64,000 nt of DNA from Heterobilharzia americana. Taxonomy: Eukaryota; Platyhelminthes; Trematoda; Strigeidida; Schistosomatidae. The stretch covers positions 129,333,113 through 129,397,112 of the forward strand of contig OX104127.1 in NCBI GenBank assembly GCA_944470555.2. Direction: 5' to 3'. Positions 1 to 12,830 of this stretch are shown one piece after another (positions within the stretch are counted from its first letter, which is position 1; each line of letters opens with the position of its first letter). Below the pieces are notes generated by a model. That model did no database searches and was not told where the DNA came from. It saw only the letters and a program-made list of their open reading frames with translations. The translations under genes and the position numbers were made by a program.

Positions 1-134
1 AATAATATATTTTGAATAACGAAATCCTCTGCAACATTACCTACCACACCGAATTCACGGATCGGAGTGGTTGAATCGGTGGCGAGTGTACACACTAACT
101 CAGCACCTATCTATCTAAGTTATTTCACTGTGTT

Positions 135-182
<48 letters not shown>

Positions 183-890
183 CTGTGAAACGACAATAAT
201 CTGTGACGACCAACAATTTTTGACTACTTAGAGTTGTTTAATATGAAATAAGACAAACAGCGCTGATCAAAACCAGCACTGGACAGAATATAACGAATAA
301 GGGTCTTTCAGTATAATTCTTCGTTGTTATCCTTCTCCACAGAAAGGAGGTAGATACACACTAGATGAGTAGAAAGCTCTCGCTTTTGCAAAGGTAACAC
401 CTCGACAATATGCAATCAGTAACTTTATTCGTTAGTTGTCATGACGTGCTTACAGTACTTACTTAGGTATCCATCGTAATTGTACATTAGCTTATCAAAC
501 TGAAATTCTTCTGCCAAAAACACTGACATTCAGAAAGTTAAACTGTGAAGATAAAGTGCGCTATTTCAATCGCACTGTAACGAAGAGTATGAGAAAATTC
601 CACATATACCTTTTTAATCTGCAAACATTTCTATAAGCGTAATGGATTTGAAGCATTCATTTGCAATGTGTTGCAGTGAAAGAGAAGAAAAAAACATGAA
701 GTATTTCTCACAATTGCGTAGCTGCTGATTTTTTGATTATGTAACTAGTTAGTCAATGCATATTCAATGAAATAATTGGGGTCAAATTTAGCGATGAGTT
801 GATATGCGTAGTTTTATGTTAGCCTACCTGTGGTCAGTTCCCCACTGAGGCATGACAAAATTTGCGCATCCTACTGGAAAAAAAACAACG
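1..890 (-). repeat. Dispersed repeat R1, copy 1
   Basis: This stretch, read on the minus strand, aligns by eye along nearly its whole length with 42240-43065 on the plus strand. The best-conserved block is the 'gtggagaaggataa' segment near 320-345, matching about 42820-42840. Other shared blocks include the 'gcagctacgcaa' region near 715-725 and the 'catgacaactaacgaa' region near 435-450. Identity looks roughly 75-85 percent with small indels. The window edge cuts the copy, so its true end is unknown. No long reading frame or RT motif is visible, so the class is unknown; an LTR or a non-autonomous element is possible. Confidence 0.7.
139..181. repeat. (AAT)n microsatellite
   Basis: About 14 uninterrupted AAT units lie inside repeat R1. 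The second R1 copy has only a short 'attattatt' at the matching place (near 42970), so this tract expanded after the copies separated. Confidence 0.95.
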
Positions 891-1016
891 CATTCATAAG
901 ACTGTGGAGGAAAATAAGTGAACTGAGGAACCACGATAGTCAACAGATCCGTTAGCTAACAGAAAATATATAAATCTAACTTTAAATATCGAACCCACTT
1001 GGAACCGAAGTTGGAG

Positions 1017-1205
1017 GATTGTAATAATAATCGTTATTGCCCTGGTTATCATTAGAATACAAATCTGTCAGAACATGGCCACCACGAGAATCACTATGCA
1101 AAACAAGAAAGCAAGATTATGAAGGCGTGGAAAAGAGAAGATGGGGTAGAAACAAGAACTCATATGTAGAGTATTGAAGAGGTTAATTCATAGATGCATC
1201 CGAGG
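1017..1205 (+). repeat. Dispersed repeat R2, copy 1
   Basis: This segment aligns in the same orientation with 39728-39915. Shared blocks include 'accacgagaa', a following 'caaaac' and 'caagatta', and 'gaggt' plus 'acatcc'-like ends. The match is diverged. It contains no recognisable coding sequence; its class is unknown. Confidence 0.5.
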
Positions 1206-4200
1206 AAGCATTTATTGCTTTCGCTTATACATGCCAACTTCAATCTGCAATTCACACAGACACACTACATATGGTCATTATCTTTCTTTACAACTCAGAA
1301 TCATTCTTGCAGAGGAACTCATATCAAATACAAGCTGGGATATTGTAGATTCCGATCTAACCTAAATTTGACAAGTCTATTAGCATCAGTTAAAACAGTC
1401 TTGTTTTGTTTTACATCCGTTTGGAAATATGATTACGAAAATAATGAACAGGATATGCACAATGCCCAAAGCATTTTAAAGCATCAAACCATAACGCGGC
1501 TTGGACAGCTAAGGAGTTCATTACATTTCCGTCATATTAGTTGTTACTTGAGTGTTGGTGATGAATTTCATTTTTCACTCACTTTTTGATAGGTTGCATA
1601 TCGGAGATGTAGCTTATTGAATTAGACACTTGATATTTTAATAGTGGATGAAACGGTCAGACATTCCTTCAACTGTCGCAGTTAGAAAAACTACAGATAA
1701 TGACAACTTCTGCAACACAATAAATGTTGCTCATCATCTACTGCACTGGACTAGAACGTGATTTCTGAGTTGCACTGAACTGCAATAGCTTGCATGATGG
1801 TCAGCATCATGTGAACAGACAACATTAACGTAGAATGTCTCGCACAAGCGCATCACCTCGAATTGCCACACTTCATAGTAGCATGCAAACAGCAAATGGA
1901 TAGAAAAAGATTGACAGCAAAATAAACAAAAATGTATAAGGGAAAGAAGGAATTTGAGAGCCAATGAGAGTGAAAATGGTCAAACACTTGAAGATGTCCA
2001 TGAGTGAAGTTATCTGTAATACTTTCATAGATTTTCAACACTGACTTCCATGACCTCTGGTCTACTATTCTCAACACGGTTCACACCAGTAGTCACAGAT
2101 TTCATGGACTGGTGCCACCTCTTCGTGTGGCCAATCTAAGCCCTGATTCAAATTAGAACTATTCATTGTTACTACGAGAAATTAATATTGTCTGTTCACC
2201 AAAACTGAATCAAATCTTCCAGTGAATTGACTTATAACTAAATTAATGCATTAATTGGGTCCAGTTCAGAAATCGCTTGCTGTTTCCAACCTCCAGAAAT
2301 TAAAAGCATTGTAAGACTAGATAAGAAAGAGGCGATGATGATTCTAAATGCAAGAAAAAGGAATAAAGAGGCGGAAATATTAAATAAAATTCTTCTACAT
2401 ATAACATCGAAGTACTGGAACCATAAATTTAGTATACTATGGTAAACGATAATCGGTCTGATGAATCAACTAGCTTAAAGTTATGAGATAACAGTACGCA
2501 GCAGAGAAAAAAATGACTCCTTTCCTTCTGGAGATTTTGAGTGAATTGTTTATTGAATGTAAACACAAACAATTGACTTTCAGCATCTTGATTCAATGAA
2601 CAATAACTATAGTTTGACGAACATGTGATAAACTGTACGCACGACCGTTTGTATCGTCAACCTCACGATGGGCACTATCAATCCATAAACCTTTTTAGCA
2701 TGAAATGTTTCCATTTAGCCCCGTGGTATTCATAGACTCCAAAATTACTTCAATTTACTTTACTAGTATGAAATGACTAGGGCAATAGAATAAGCGCTTC
2801 TCTATATGCCAATAGTATATACCCTGAAATACCATGTGATTTCAAGACTCTGTTCGCCTGAAAAGCAAACATAATTTTGATTAAGAGGATCAATTTTCAA
2901 TGAAAGAGAATAGTTTGAAGGAAAACAGGGAATTTGTTAGACTAAGGCACAGCCCTAAATCTGAATACAACTTTTATTCCCCGCTGGTTGCTTGTTTCTT
3001 GGATATGCTCAAGAGTACGAGTAATTTATGCACGATGGTGACAAGACAGGAACACAAGTACACACATTCACGTGTTTGAAACACTGAATCTCTGACGAAT
3101 TCGCATAATGTAATAATAACACACACATACATATTTTAAGATTTACGTTTAAAGCTAGGAAACAGGATTTCTAAACGAAATATACTTGCCAACGTCGTTT
3201 GAATCTTCATCTATATTTATGCATTAGGTTATTAAAAATTTATTTGAACTATGCTGAAATAACCTATATATATATATATATATATTTCTGGATGAAGATA
3301 AGCCTATCGTTTCACTTAAACCATGTTATGTTATCGAACTTACTACATTTACATCTCATATAAGGTACTAAAGTGCATCTGCTCTTAAACTTCTAACTAT
3401 CATTGCGTTACGATCCTGGAGTTCGTCGGACATCAAACTAGATGCATGTAGTATGCGACCTATCAAAATCCCAGATCAAGCCATTTCGGTTGTCTGAACT
3501 ACCTTCAGTCCTCCAAGATATGATTCTGTTTTGATGATAAATATACAAATGTATTTTGAACTAACTGACCAGATGTTCGGAATCATTGTAATTCGTTATA
3601 CATCTAGTCGAAGTGGTTTCTTACTGATGGCATGAAATCATTCTGATAAAGTATTTATGTGTTGCACACAGTGATGTTCTCGTTTGATGGCTAACCTGAA
3701 CATTAAAACATATTCATGAGATTCAGACTAAATTAGTACAACTCAACCTGGTGGTTGTTTACTTTGCTTAACAATGAGCCATTTATCGTGTGATGGAGGG
3801 CGTATGATAATACTCAAGCCGAAGTAGTTGGAACAACGTTCAAACCTTCAGTAAAATGGATGATAGTTGCTAGTGTAAACCAATGAGCCACAGTTTCAGC
3901 GAGATTTAGAAATCACGACTGAAATTAGCAGCAAAGGAGAGAAAAGCGGTCAGGTTTCTGCAGTTACAAGAGTCGTGTTACTACGTACACAAGATAACAA
4001 CACATTTAGGTACTCAACACTTAGATTATGACTGACTGGTAAATCAAATCAGACATAATTAAGTTTTGCTTTGAACCACCAATTGAGTGCAGCAGATTGT
4101 GAATCTTGTCGTTTCAGTCACATTCAGATCAAAACTACACCAGAAGTTACCAGAAGAAAAATTCTGAAGCTTTGTAATGCTAATCAGACAAAGAATTAGT

Positions 4201-4279
4201 TGAAATATGGAGGCTGGTTGCACACCGGTGGTACCACTACTACTTATCGTGTAAGTGCTTATCATATTACCTCATTGCT
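1206..4279. other. No recognisable gene
   Basis: AT-rich sequence with only short, random-looking reading frames. I see no RT, transposase or conserved protein motif on either strand. The one simple repeat is a (TA)n tract at about 3265-3287. It is probably intergenic or intronic. Confidence 0.5.
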
Positions 4280-4284
4280 CAGGT

Positions 4285-4370
4285 TGAAAGGAGTGGGGCA
4301 GGACTCGAACTGTGATTCATCGCCTGAAAGTGTGACTCTCCAGTCAATGAGCCACATCTGTCTACCGCTG
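4285..4370 (-). repeat. tRNA-derived SINE relic
   Basis: On the minus strand a pol III A-box-like TGGCTCATTGA (4344-4354) lies 33 bases upstream of a B-box-like GTTCGAGTCCT (4300-4310). This is the spacing of a tRNA-derived promoter. The acceptor stem does not close well, so it is more likely a SINE or decayed tRNA-like repeat than a working tRNA gene. The 3' body of the repeat cannot be delimited. Confidence 0.55.
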
Positions 4371-5084
4371 TCGGTATACGACGGTATAAGTCCATGAACA
4401 TGATTTTCTGGAAAACTGCTTTGTCTTTTAAAGCCACATCATAGTGAAAAGTAAGAGTCAGCGTTATTTGCGTGTGATACGATACTATGCACACTTATTA
4501 GACGAAATATTTTCAACTGCTTTTTGCATAGTACCATCAATTAGTACCTTACTACTGAATTTCTTCTTGGTGTTATTGATGCGGAGAGTGTTAAGATATG
4601 ATCTTGTAGCACAATGTGAGGATGTTAGACGTTCACACTAGCTCATGATGGCTAGGTTTTCTAAGTAGGACGTTTAATTTATCCTATGGTTAAACATTTT
4701 ACTGCTTAGGTATACACACTAGGCTTCATTTCTGTCCAAGAATTGAGGTGAGGGAGTGGGATAGCATTATATGTTAGTGTTTGGTGAAAATATAACAATT
4801 CCTAAAAATGAAACGTTTAATTGTGTTTTGCGCAATATCGATACACACCTGCATCAACCTTTAGGTTGTCGGAAGAGAAGGTGATGCTACAAGATAATGT
4901 TTCCACCATACTTCAGTGTATCATCTCGCTCATTTGCATATCTATCCGTCTACCAGTTAGTTAACATCTATCTAACCATTTAATCTTGAATGGAATACGA
5001 GTAGAATGAGGGGAACTAAGACATGATGATTGTTTGTCTTTTTCTAGTGGACCAAAGTATTTGACTGATATGGGGTAGCGATTG

Positions 5085-5190
5085 AAGGTAAGATAAAAAC
5101 CTGAATCGTGATGAGATTCGAACCAACGATATTCAAAATGAAGACACGGACCACAAGTAATTTGAGAGCTGCTGTTGCTGGGATCCAAGT
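5085..5190 (-). repeat. Possible second tRNA-like SINE relic
   Basis: The minus strand carries a good B-box-like GGTTCGAATCTC near 5117-5128. It follows a CAGCAACAGCAGC leader of a kind seen before SINE heads. The expected A box is degenerate. The call rests mainly on the B box and is weak. Confidence 0.3.
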
Positions 5191-5284
5191 TTGCGTCTCA
5201 CCTTCAGTTGTCACATAGTATTGTCCAAGGAAATACTTCTGTCCACTTGAGAAATGCAAACAAGTAAATACTAGCCTTCTTCGA

Positions 5285-5580
5285 CATACGATGCTAAGTT
5301 ACATTGGAAGAGGGTTCAGTTTAGTCAGACCCATAGGTGGCACCAGCTAATGAGGTTTCTTACTACTGGCCCCAGCTGTGTGGAAAGATGTCAGTTACCT
5401 GGCTGGGGTCCCCTAGATGATGGGAATCCATGGTCGAGGACTATCGCTGACATGGCTGAAAATCGGTCGCAGTGGCGCAGTACTCACTGGTTGACATCTT
5501 CTAAAGCTTGAATATTCTCACTAACCGTTATCTTCAAATTTCTTAGTCTTTCATAACCTTTATCTACTATGATATGACTT
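5285..5580 (+). mobile_element. 3' fragment of a non-LTR retrotransposon
   Basis: The plus strand reads through a short peptide containing GWGPLDD, then DMAENRSQWR near 5450-5480. This is a C-terminal signature I associate with schistosome RTE/Jockey-type polyproteins. It would follow on from the C-terminal region of the family seen decayed at 40.1-41.7 kb. The fragment ends in several stops. No RT core is nearby, so it is a severely 5'-truncated or decayed copy. The family assignment is from memory of such C-termini. Confidence 0.45.
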
Positions 5581-7730
5581 TTTTTCTATCAACCTCATTA
5601 TATACTGTTGTGAAGTATGGCAACTTCGATCGATACACGTATGTGCAAGATTCTACGTTGATTTGGTCTATCTGCGAGTTCAGCTTTGCAGTAGCTGTAT
5701 AGAAAGTCTGTCAGGGTTGTTCACTTATAAAAACTTTATTCAACTGTTATACGAAGAGTAATCTTCCTTTTACTTAACTCCGTAGAAATTAACCACGTTC
5801 CCGTCAAGATTCTCTAGTTGACTTAGTGCACAATAACATAAACAGATTGACGCAGAAACTTGATCTGAAGTGTGTCAGCGTACAGAAAACCCAACTTTTC
5901 TACTTAAAGACACTGATATGAACATTCTTCTTTGAAAATCATTAGCAACGTACTTTGTTCCTGCATAGTGCAAATTGCTCCTGAATGACTGAACCGCATC
6001 CACGTTCACTTCGATGACAGAGAAAGAGGTATTTAAGGTCATTAACTACTTGAGATACCAAAGACTTGAGAACAATCTCAGTATGCGGACCAACTAAAGA
6101 CATCTATGGCACAGAAAAGATGTCTGAATACATCTCAAGGATAAAGTGTACTAAGTAAAAGACACCCCTGAGCTTTTTATTGTTGACCTGAACCACTTAG
6201 TGTTCCAACAGACAGCAGAAATGAATGCCTGAAGTGGCTGTGAATCGACTATGATTTCGCAGACTGACCATTCTTCACACTTATTTGATAGTTGTTTACC
6301 AATACTACTTTTTGTCCTTCGTTTGCTATTTTACCTTCGTTGTGGTGAGTGCGAAATTCAACTCAAGGAAAATCTTGTCCATCCCTACTATGATTCTGTT
6401 TGTCTACAACGTCTCACTGACCAAACACTAAGCAAACACAATAGGGAATTCAATAAAAGTCTAAAGGTATTTAGACGCATATAATTTCACTTCGTATTAT
6501 GGAGACACTGACAACACTGATTTGACCTTTTAGTGGAAAAGGTTTTGACTTCAATCTTAGCCTCATATTCACAACAGCCTTACGAGAAAATCATGTTAGG
6601 TTCGAAGCAAGCAGAGTCACATCCTAAAATCTAATTTCATAGCTCACTAATCAATTTTTATTCGATACGCAACGAATTTCAATGGACGGTAAAGCGACTG
6701 AAGTCCATAAGTTGCATGATACAACAATCAGTACAACCGCTAAAGAGAGCTTTTGAGGTCAGTGTATAGTCCTGAAATATCGTTTCCGAAAAGAAATTCA
6801 AAGAAATCCAGTTGGTCAAGGAGTTCATAAAATACTGGATCAAAAATAACTGTTGCTTTTGAAGAACTTTAGTCAATCAATATCAACACGGGATTTGGCT
6901 ATTGCTATCTTCCGTATTTTTTCTCATTTTGATGCTTTCTACGTTAATGTGCTGAAATGAGGTGTGACAGCATGGATGTTACGTAGTAATACCAAGTCGC
7001 ACGTTGATACTAACCAGGACCTAGCGATGTTCCATAACAGTTGTAGTTGCTACATCTGACGACACATCAAGATGATATATAGGTAAATACAGGAGAAAAA
7101 TATAATCGAAAGTCGTAAAACGTTTAAGAGGACGAGGAGAAAGAGGTAAAACCAACGAAAAATGATACGACAACTGGGATTAAGGTTAACAAGAATTTTC
7201 TAATGTAACCTACGTTGAATTTTAACACTGCATAATTAACTCAAAAATACCATGCAAAAGTACTCCTCGTCTTGTTCACCAGTTTTAAACCTCTTTCTGC
7301 ACTCCCAGAGACAAGTTAACTAACTAAACACAACTAGCACTTCCAATGATCAAAGAAATAGTTACAGAAAACATACAACTAAAAAAATGAACGTAAACTG
7401 ACTACAAATTAACATAAACACAGTGGTTCAAGATCTCAAAATGATATGAAAATACATACCAATAAATTATGGAAGAAATCTAGTGGTTTTTAGAATTTCG
7501 ATTTATGCAGAACTAACATGGTAAATCGGAAGCCTCAAATTCCCAATGAACTGTAGCATTGTGGAACACTGTGACGAACAAAGAGTGAAAGTTTGACTAA
7601 ACTCAAATTGAGAATGAAACGGCAAGTGCGCTGAGAATGTTTCTGATTATTCAGATTTATACAAAGTAACGCAAAATATGTACAGAAAATATTTCTGAAA
7701 AGTAGAAGTCATATCTATGGAAAAGAAGTT
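5581..7730. other. No recognisable gene
   Basis: AT-rich sequence downstream of the NOSIP gene (the gene is on the minus strand, so this is its 3' side). No RT or other conserved motif was seen. The NOSIP 3' UTR should lie within the right end; no perfect AATAAA was noticed just downstream of the stop. Confidence 0.5.
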
Positions 7731-8630
7731 TTAAGTTTGCATAGATGGCCGGACACGTTTGGCAGTTAACAATGTTCGTTCATCGGCAAAACCAAGAGAT
7801 CCTCTTTGAAGTTCAATAAAGTCATTCGGCTTCATTTTCTGCCCATTAATTGGATCAATCATTTCTTTTCTTATCACAGTATTGACGACTTCTTTGGTGA
7901 CTACTGCTCCAGACGTCTTAAGAACAACACAAACTGTGGCATTTGTGAGGGGATCCTTAGAAACAGCACAACAGTATTTAACTTCACGATTGACTGGTTT
8001 GCTTTGACTGAATCCCATTACTTTAGAATCATCCTCAAAGCTGGTGAACTTGACACTAACTAAATCTTTATACTTCAACGGCTTACCACTCATCGGACAA
8101 CGTACAATTTTATCAGGTTTACCCATGAGTTCTTTGTCGAATTTCTGGTCTGATGTGCTGGCAGAAGCCCAGAAACACGAATTCTTCCCAGTCACTCCAT
8201 TGCGTTTGTGGGGTAAAGAAGCTAGAGCTTCTACTTCAGCAGCCTGTGCAGATGCTTGTGAATGAGTATCTAGAGTATTTAAAGACAGAAACCGTCGAGC
8301 TTCCTCCTCTTTTTCAGCCTTCAGTAGCAATTTGGCTTCAGCCTCTAGACGAGCCTTCTGCTTCTCGTACAACTTTAGTTTCCGTTGAATTTCAGCTTTC
8401 TGGCCAACGATATATTCCAGGATAACTGCTCGGTCATACAGAAACCCATCACTAGTAACCATAGGATCTTTTGCTGGTTGCAATGAAAGACAGCAACAAT
8501 CGAGTGCTTTTACTGAGTCCTTGCCCAACCGGATTTCCTGTGTACCAAAACCGGATCTCAGTGCATCATTTTTTCGCTCATAATAAGTATAGACAGTATG
8601 AGCAGTACAATTTTTTGAATGACGCGTCAT
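7731..8630 (-). CDS. NOSIP: NOSIP homologue (nitric oxide synthase-interacting protein)
   Basis: A 299-codon frame opens at the ATG at 8628-8630 with MTRHSKNCTA, the highly conserved NOSIP N-terminus, and closes at 7731. Seen in order are a U-box/RING-like half with CCCLSLQP and DGFLYDRAVILEYI (about residues 40-75), a charged coiled-coil linker rich in K, E and A (about 75-115), CPMSGKP (about 180), and a second half with YCCAVSKDPLTNA and GAVVTKEVV. NOSIP is known in animals as a U-box E3 ubiquitin ligase that binds nitric oxide synthases and is found with spliceosomes; the function here is inferred. Length matches the family (about 300 residues). There is no intron, stop or frameshift. Upstream TTG-initiated residues are rejected, because a pyrimidine-rich AG acceptor lies 9 bases before the ATG. 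Confidence 0.93.
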   Translation of the reverse strand: MTRHSKNCTAHTVYTYYERKNDALRSGFGTQEIRLGKDSVKALDCCCLSLQPAKDPMVTSDGFLYDRAVILEYIVGQKAEIQRKLKLYEKQKARLEAEAKLLLKAEKEEEARRFLSLNTLDTHSQASAQAAEVEALASLPHKRNGVTGKNSCFWASASTSDQKFDKELMGKPDKIVRCPMSGKPLKYKDLVSVKFTSFEDDSKVMGFSQSKPVNREVKYCCAVSKDPLTNATVCVVLKTSGAVVTKEVVNTVIRKEMIDPINGQKMKPNDFIELQRGSLGFADERTLLTAKRVRPSMQT

Positions 8631-8662
8631 AATGTCAGTCTGTAAAAAGGTGAACAAGGATT
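8631..8662 (-). promoter_or_regulatory. Splice acceptor just upstream of NOSIP start
   Basis: On the minus strand a pyrimidine-rich tract (TTGTTCACCTTTTTACAG) ends with AG at 8641-8640. Nine bases (8639-8631) then separate it from the ATG. In flatworms this is equally consistent with spliced-leader trans-splicing or with an intron in the 5' UTR. No donor was identified. Confidence 0.65.
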
Positions 8663-9880
8663 AGTCAAATGAAGAAGGCATATATTATGCCTGATGATAA
8701 CGCATAAACGTTAAAAAATTGTTAAGTGGCTGCATCACACAAGACGAACAAATCAAAACTTTAAAACACTTTTCAAAACATCACTTTGCTTTTCGCAAAG
8801 CATGGGGAATTAATGGAGAATGAAGTACACCGTAAATTCGACATAGTTACTCAAGGCTAATTATACGATCCACGAGATCGCACACGCACATGGAAGCTTC
8901 CTGACAGTAAAGTGACTAACTCATTTATTTACGAACCATTCGTGAAACAAAGTGTATGTAGCTATGGAGCTTCGTCAAAATCAACAACAAGTATTATTAT
9001 GCTTAATATAGACTTATTTGTTGTAACTATTATTGACACTATTATTCTCACCGTCAACATCATAATTATGCATAGTTAACTGCTCTTAAATCTACCATCA
9101 AAACCTCTATAGGGGACATAAACTTTTATTTTCGTATGGAATTGCTTAGACACCATGATACATGTTGGCATCTTTCCGTATCTGAGGTGATTCTTGGAGG
9201 AAGTTTTAATAACAAGAATTTAAGGGTTAGTAGAGCTGATTATAAAATTCATAGATTCGTGTGGTGAATTCTGAATGATTCCTGTAGAAGCAGGCATGAT
9301 TTGGCAAACTATGCACAATATTGGTGAAAATATGGAGAATCATGTAAACCTTGGAGGAAATACAGACTAACTGCAACATTTTCCTTATAATTCCCCGGAA
9401 GCTTTACATTGCTTTCCTCGATAAATTTATCCCATCTAACCCACAATTCCTCCAACACTGAATAGCTTAATATGGATTGTACAGAACCATTACATTACAT
9501 GGACATGTTATACGTTTATACAACACAAAAATCAGTCAGTCAGGGTAGGTCTTTTCTTAAACAAGCTTTCTATCGATACTTATTTAAACAGCAGAATACA
9601 CCCCATTTTCGACGAAAAGAAAAATGTTTCCTAGCTGCAACGTCTTGTCTTTTTCTACGATACTTATTTACTACAGACAAGATATATTAATGCAAACATA
9701 CTAGTTTAGTCAAATTACAGAAGCATAAAATAACCCAACTGAGATAACGCTTCATCAGAATACCCTTTCCATTTGCAGCACTGCTTCCTCGTAATTTCTA
9801 TACACTACCTCAGCCCACTCTATTAGTGGGTGTAATTGCTTGTTAAACAAGCAAACTTCCACACTGCTTTCAAAATACAA
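8663..9880. other. Upstream region of NOSIP, no other gene seen
   Basis: AT-rich sequence. It should hold the NOSIP promoter or first intron. No RT or repeat motif was recognised. Confidence 0.45.
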
Positions 9881-9889
9881 TCATCTTAA

Positions 9890-12830
9890 AAATCATCCCA
9901 CATACACAACCCTGTCAGCCACACTTGGTCAAACAACCACACTAGTAGTATATATCGGGGGGTAAAAATACCAAGAGCGTAATACCAAAAGTGCAATTGA
10001 GAACCACTAGTTTGGAAATAACAGAAAAGGTTCGGAAGTCTTGGGGCCATACGAAAATGTTTTTGCAAATGTCTGACAAAATTGTAGTGTGATTGTGTGT
10101 GTAACGGGCGATAATGTTACCAGTGAATCGGTTTTATTAAAAGTAAATTGTCTGAACGTAACGTTGTGGTCAACGAACTTTTCTTTAGAACTTTGTGCTT
10201 CTGTTATCATCCCCTAGATGAGTGATTCCGATGCCGTTGGTTTTTCTGACGGCAGCTTCCAATGTTTCCGGTTGCTTTTCTGTGGATTCACGCTTGTGAT
10301 CCGTGATATATGGTTCTATAAACGCTGGTTTGATTCTGTCAATTCTAACCGTTTTCCGTCTGCCGAAACGTTCAAGTGATAACGTTTTCTGATTTATTAA
10401 TTACTTTGAAAGATCCCTTATAAGGGGGTTGAAACGGTTTCGCATAACATCGTGTTGGATAACAACGTGAGTGCAGTTTGGGACACGTTGAGGTATCTAC
10501 ACATGTTTATAGTGGCATCATGGGGACTGAGGTTATAGTGTACTAATATAGTGCTATAGATGTTCTATATGGCTAATCGAATTCGGCAACCATAAGATAG
10601 TTCCATGAACTAATTCGGCAGTACATGAGCCACACTTTAACGTATACCAAGGATAACTGGTGGTAATTTATCACTCTATTTGTCATTAGTCTTTACTGTA
10701 ATTAGTGCAGCTTTTAGTTGCTGGTGGGACCTTTCAGCAATATCACTGGGTGCAAGATGGTACGCAGTAGTTCTTAAGCGCTTGATCCTAAGAAGGGTTC
10801 ATTGTCGAAATAGACAACTCTCGAATTGTGCACCTGTCGGTATTGATGACAATTGGGACATCAAAGTTAGGAATCTTGTGTTGGATGATGTTTCCCACTA
10901 CTGTTTCGACAGATATATCATGCAGAGGTATTGCTACTGGCGATCTCGTAAATTTGTTTGCACATTTAAAATATAGCTGAAACAGTTTGGTCGAGGTAGC
11001 GGCTCAACGATATCAACATATATATTGGTCAAATCTACCGTATGGTGCGCAGAATTTGCTGGTAGGCGAAAGAATATTCCTCTGCACTTTTGATCGCTAG
11101 CATGCTGAAAAGGCTGTGGACCACTGTCAAAGATGTCGATTCATATTTGTCCAGATGAATCGGTCTGTAATTGACTTAACCGTAGCTCGAATACCAGGAT
11201 GAGAAATGCTATGCATCCAATACAAGAATAATAGTCTCATTTATAGAGGCAAGTGGTTTGCTCTTAAAAATATTACAGATGATGGATAGAGGGTAACCGA
11301 GTATCACTTCTTGAAGACGCAGTGAAGTATTTAGATTATCTTTTGATTACTTTAGGTCCTCATCTGTCGCCTGTAACTACCATTTCTACAAGGCCAATAT
11401 GGTCGCGTTTCAAGACGTTTACATAAATACGAGACAAAGCGTCAACTGCCTCATTTTTATTGCCTTTAGCATATTACACATCTGAAGTGAATTGTGAATT
11501 AAAGTCCAAATGCCGAACTTCTCCCGGCGAACACTTGTCTATGAACATTGTAAAAGCGTACTCTACAAGAATACATCTGAATTGTTTGATAGCTGATTAA
11601 ATCCCTAATAACTCTGTCGAACGTACTGTATCGCGATTCCGGAGCATTAAGTCGTTTCTAGAAAAAAGACAATGTTTCTCGTTGAGCATGGACAAACTGT
11701 TGTAGGACCGCCCACAGCAACTTTCGAAGCATTTGTTATGACTGCTACTGATGCTTCTGAACCACGAGGAGAGAAAAGTTTCAGAACTTAGAAGAAGCAT
11801 CAAGGGCCGCTTGGGTCATGTGAAATACTTTGGCTCGACCTTTCAGCAAATATGTCAGCGGCTGGGCTATTCTAGAACAGTTAGGTATGAAACGTCTATG
11901 GGCTTTTTAACCCAGGAAAACTTCATAGCTTTCAAAACGAGTCTGGAACAGAATATTCTTTATTTAAATCTGTTTATTGTGGAACCAGTTTAACACTTTC
12001 AGCATAAAATATGTGACCCGAAAACTGCAGAGATCCTATGTCGAATTCGCATTTCTGTGAAGTGATTATACCATACTCACGCAAGCGTTCGAAAAGCATC
12101 CTGAGGTGCTAGGAACACTATTGAGATCCATGGTTTCGCACGAGACCAATCTTGAAAAAAAAATTTAATCTTGTCATGGAGATCATAAAATCATCTGTGT
12201 AAGGAATCGGATATCTATCAGGGACCATGTACTTATTTGGCTCTCGATAACTACAGCAAGTTTGTATATCACCTGATAACTTTTTAGGAGCCATGTACAG
12301 GAGTGATAACCATGGGATTTTGGAAGGGCGTATAAGTTCCGACTTCAGAAGCTTATTGAATTCCTGTATGGCTATCTGAAACCTTATAGGGTCTAATCAT
12401 CGAGGTTTCGATGAGACTGGAGGACAATGTGAGGTGTCACTGTGTGTTTCGGCAAGAACTTCATATAATCCGTTTGCATGATCTCGGAAAATCTTCGTAG
12501 TAGGTAACATACGCTTGAATACCTTTGGAAAATGTTGACTGTCAGCGCACGTTTGACTTGATTACAAACAGCAGACACAGGTGTGTCCGAAAGACTAAGG
12601 TTTTCAAACTAGTCAAGACCAAGAAAACGCAAGTCATCCTTAGCAGGTGCTGCTGTGAACTCAGCCATCGCGACAACTACATTCCCCTCTTCCACTGACA
12701 TCAATCAACAGAAAATTGTTATCCACGGAAGTACGTTTTTCCTTCTTCCAGTATTACACTGTCGTGCTCAGATATGACACTCGTGTTTGTATAAGGTCTC
12801 CAAAATACTATCCCTTTTTATTATCCTAGA
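9890..12830 (-). mobile_element. Decayed Gypsy (Boudicca-like) LTR retrotransposon
   Basis: Read on the minus strand, pieces of a Gypsy pol appear in the expected order with many stops and frameshifts. Near 12400-12280 there is a pre-RT segment followed by HMAPKKLSGD and PDRYPIP, the RT N-terminus. Near 10800-10600 an integrase segment matches the pattern before 'ERSHQQLKAA'. Near 10450-10250 the integrase C-terminus reads FGRRKTVRIDRIKPAFI. A purine-rich stretch at about 10207-10220 resembles a polypurine tract. The sequence to its left (about 9890-10205) may therefore be the 3' LTR, but no second LTR was found to prove this. Gag was not recognised. It is a different, older family from the Gypsy copies at 16-20 kb and 27-30 kb. 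Confidence 0.7.

Noticed and set aside
7806..8425. Plus-strand reading frames opposite NOSIP
   Set aside because: They are antisense shadows of a well-conserved minus-strand gene and show no motif.
8631..8657. Nine extra N-terminal residues before NOSIP MTRHSK
   Set aside because: That extension would start at TTG and crosses a splice acceptor; the family start is the ATG at 8630.
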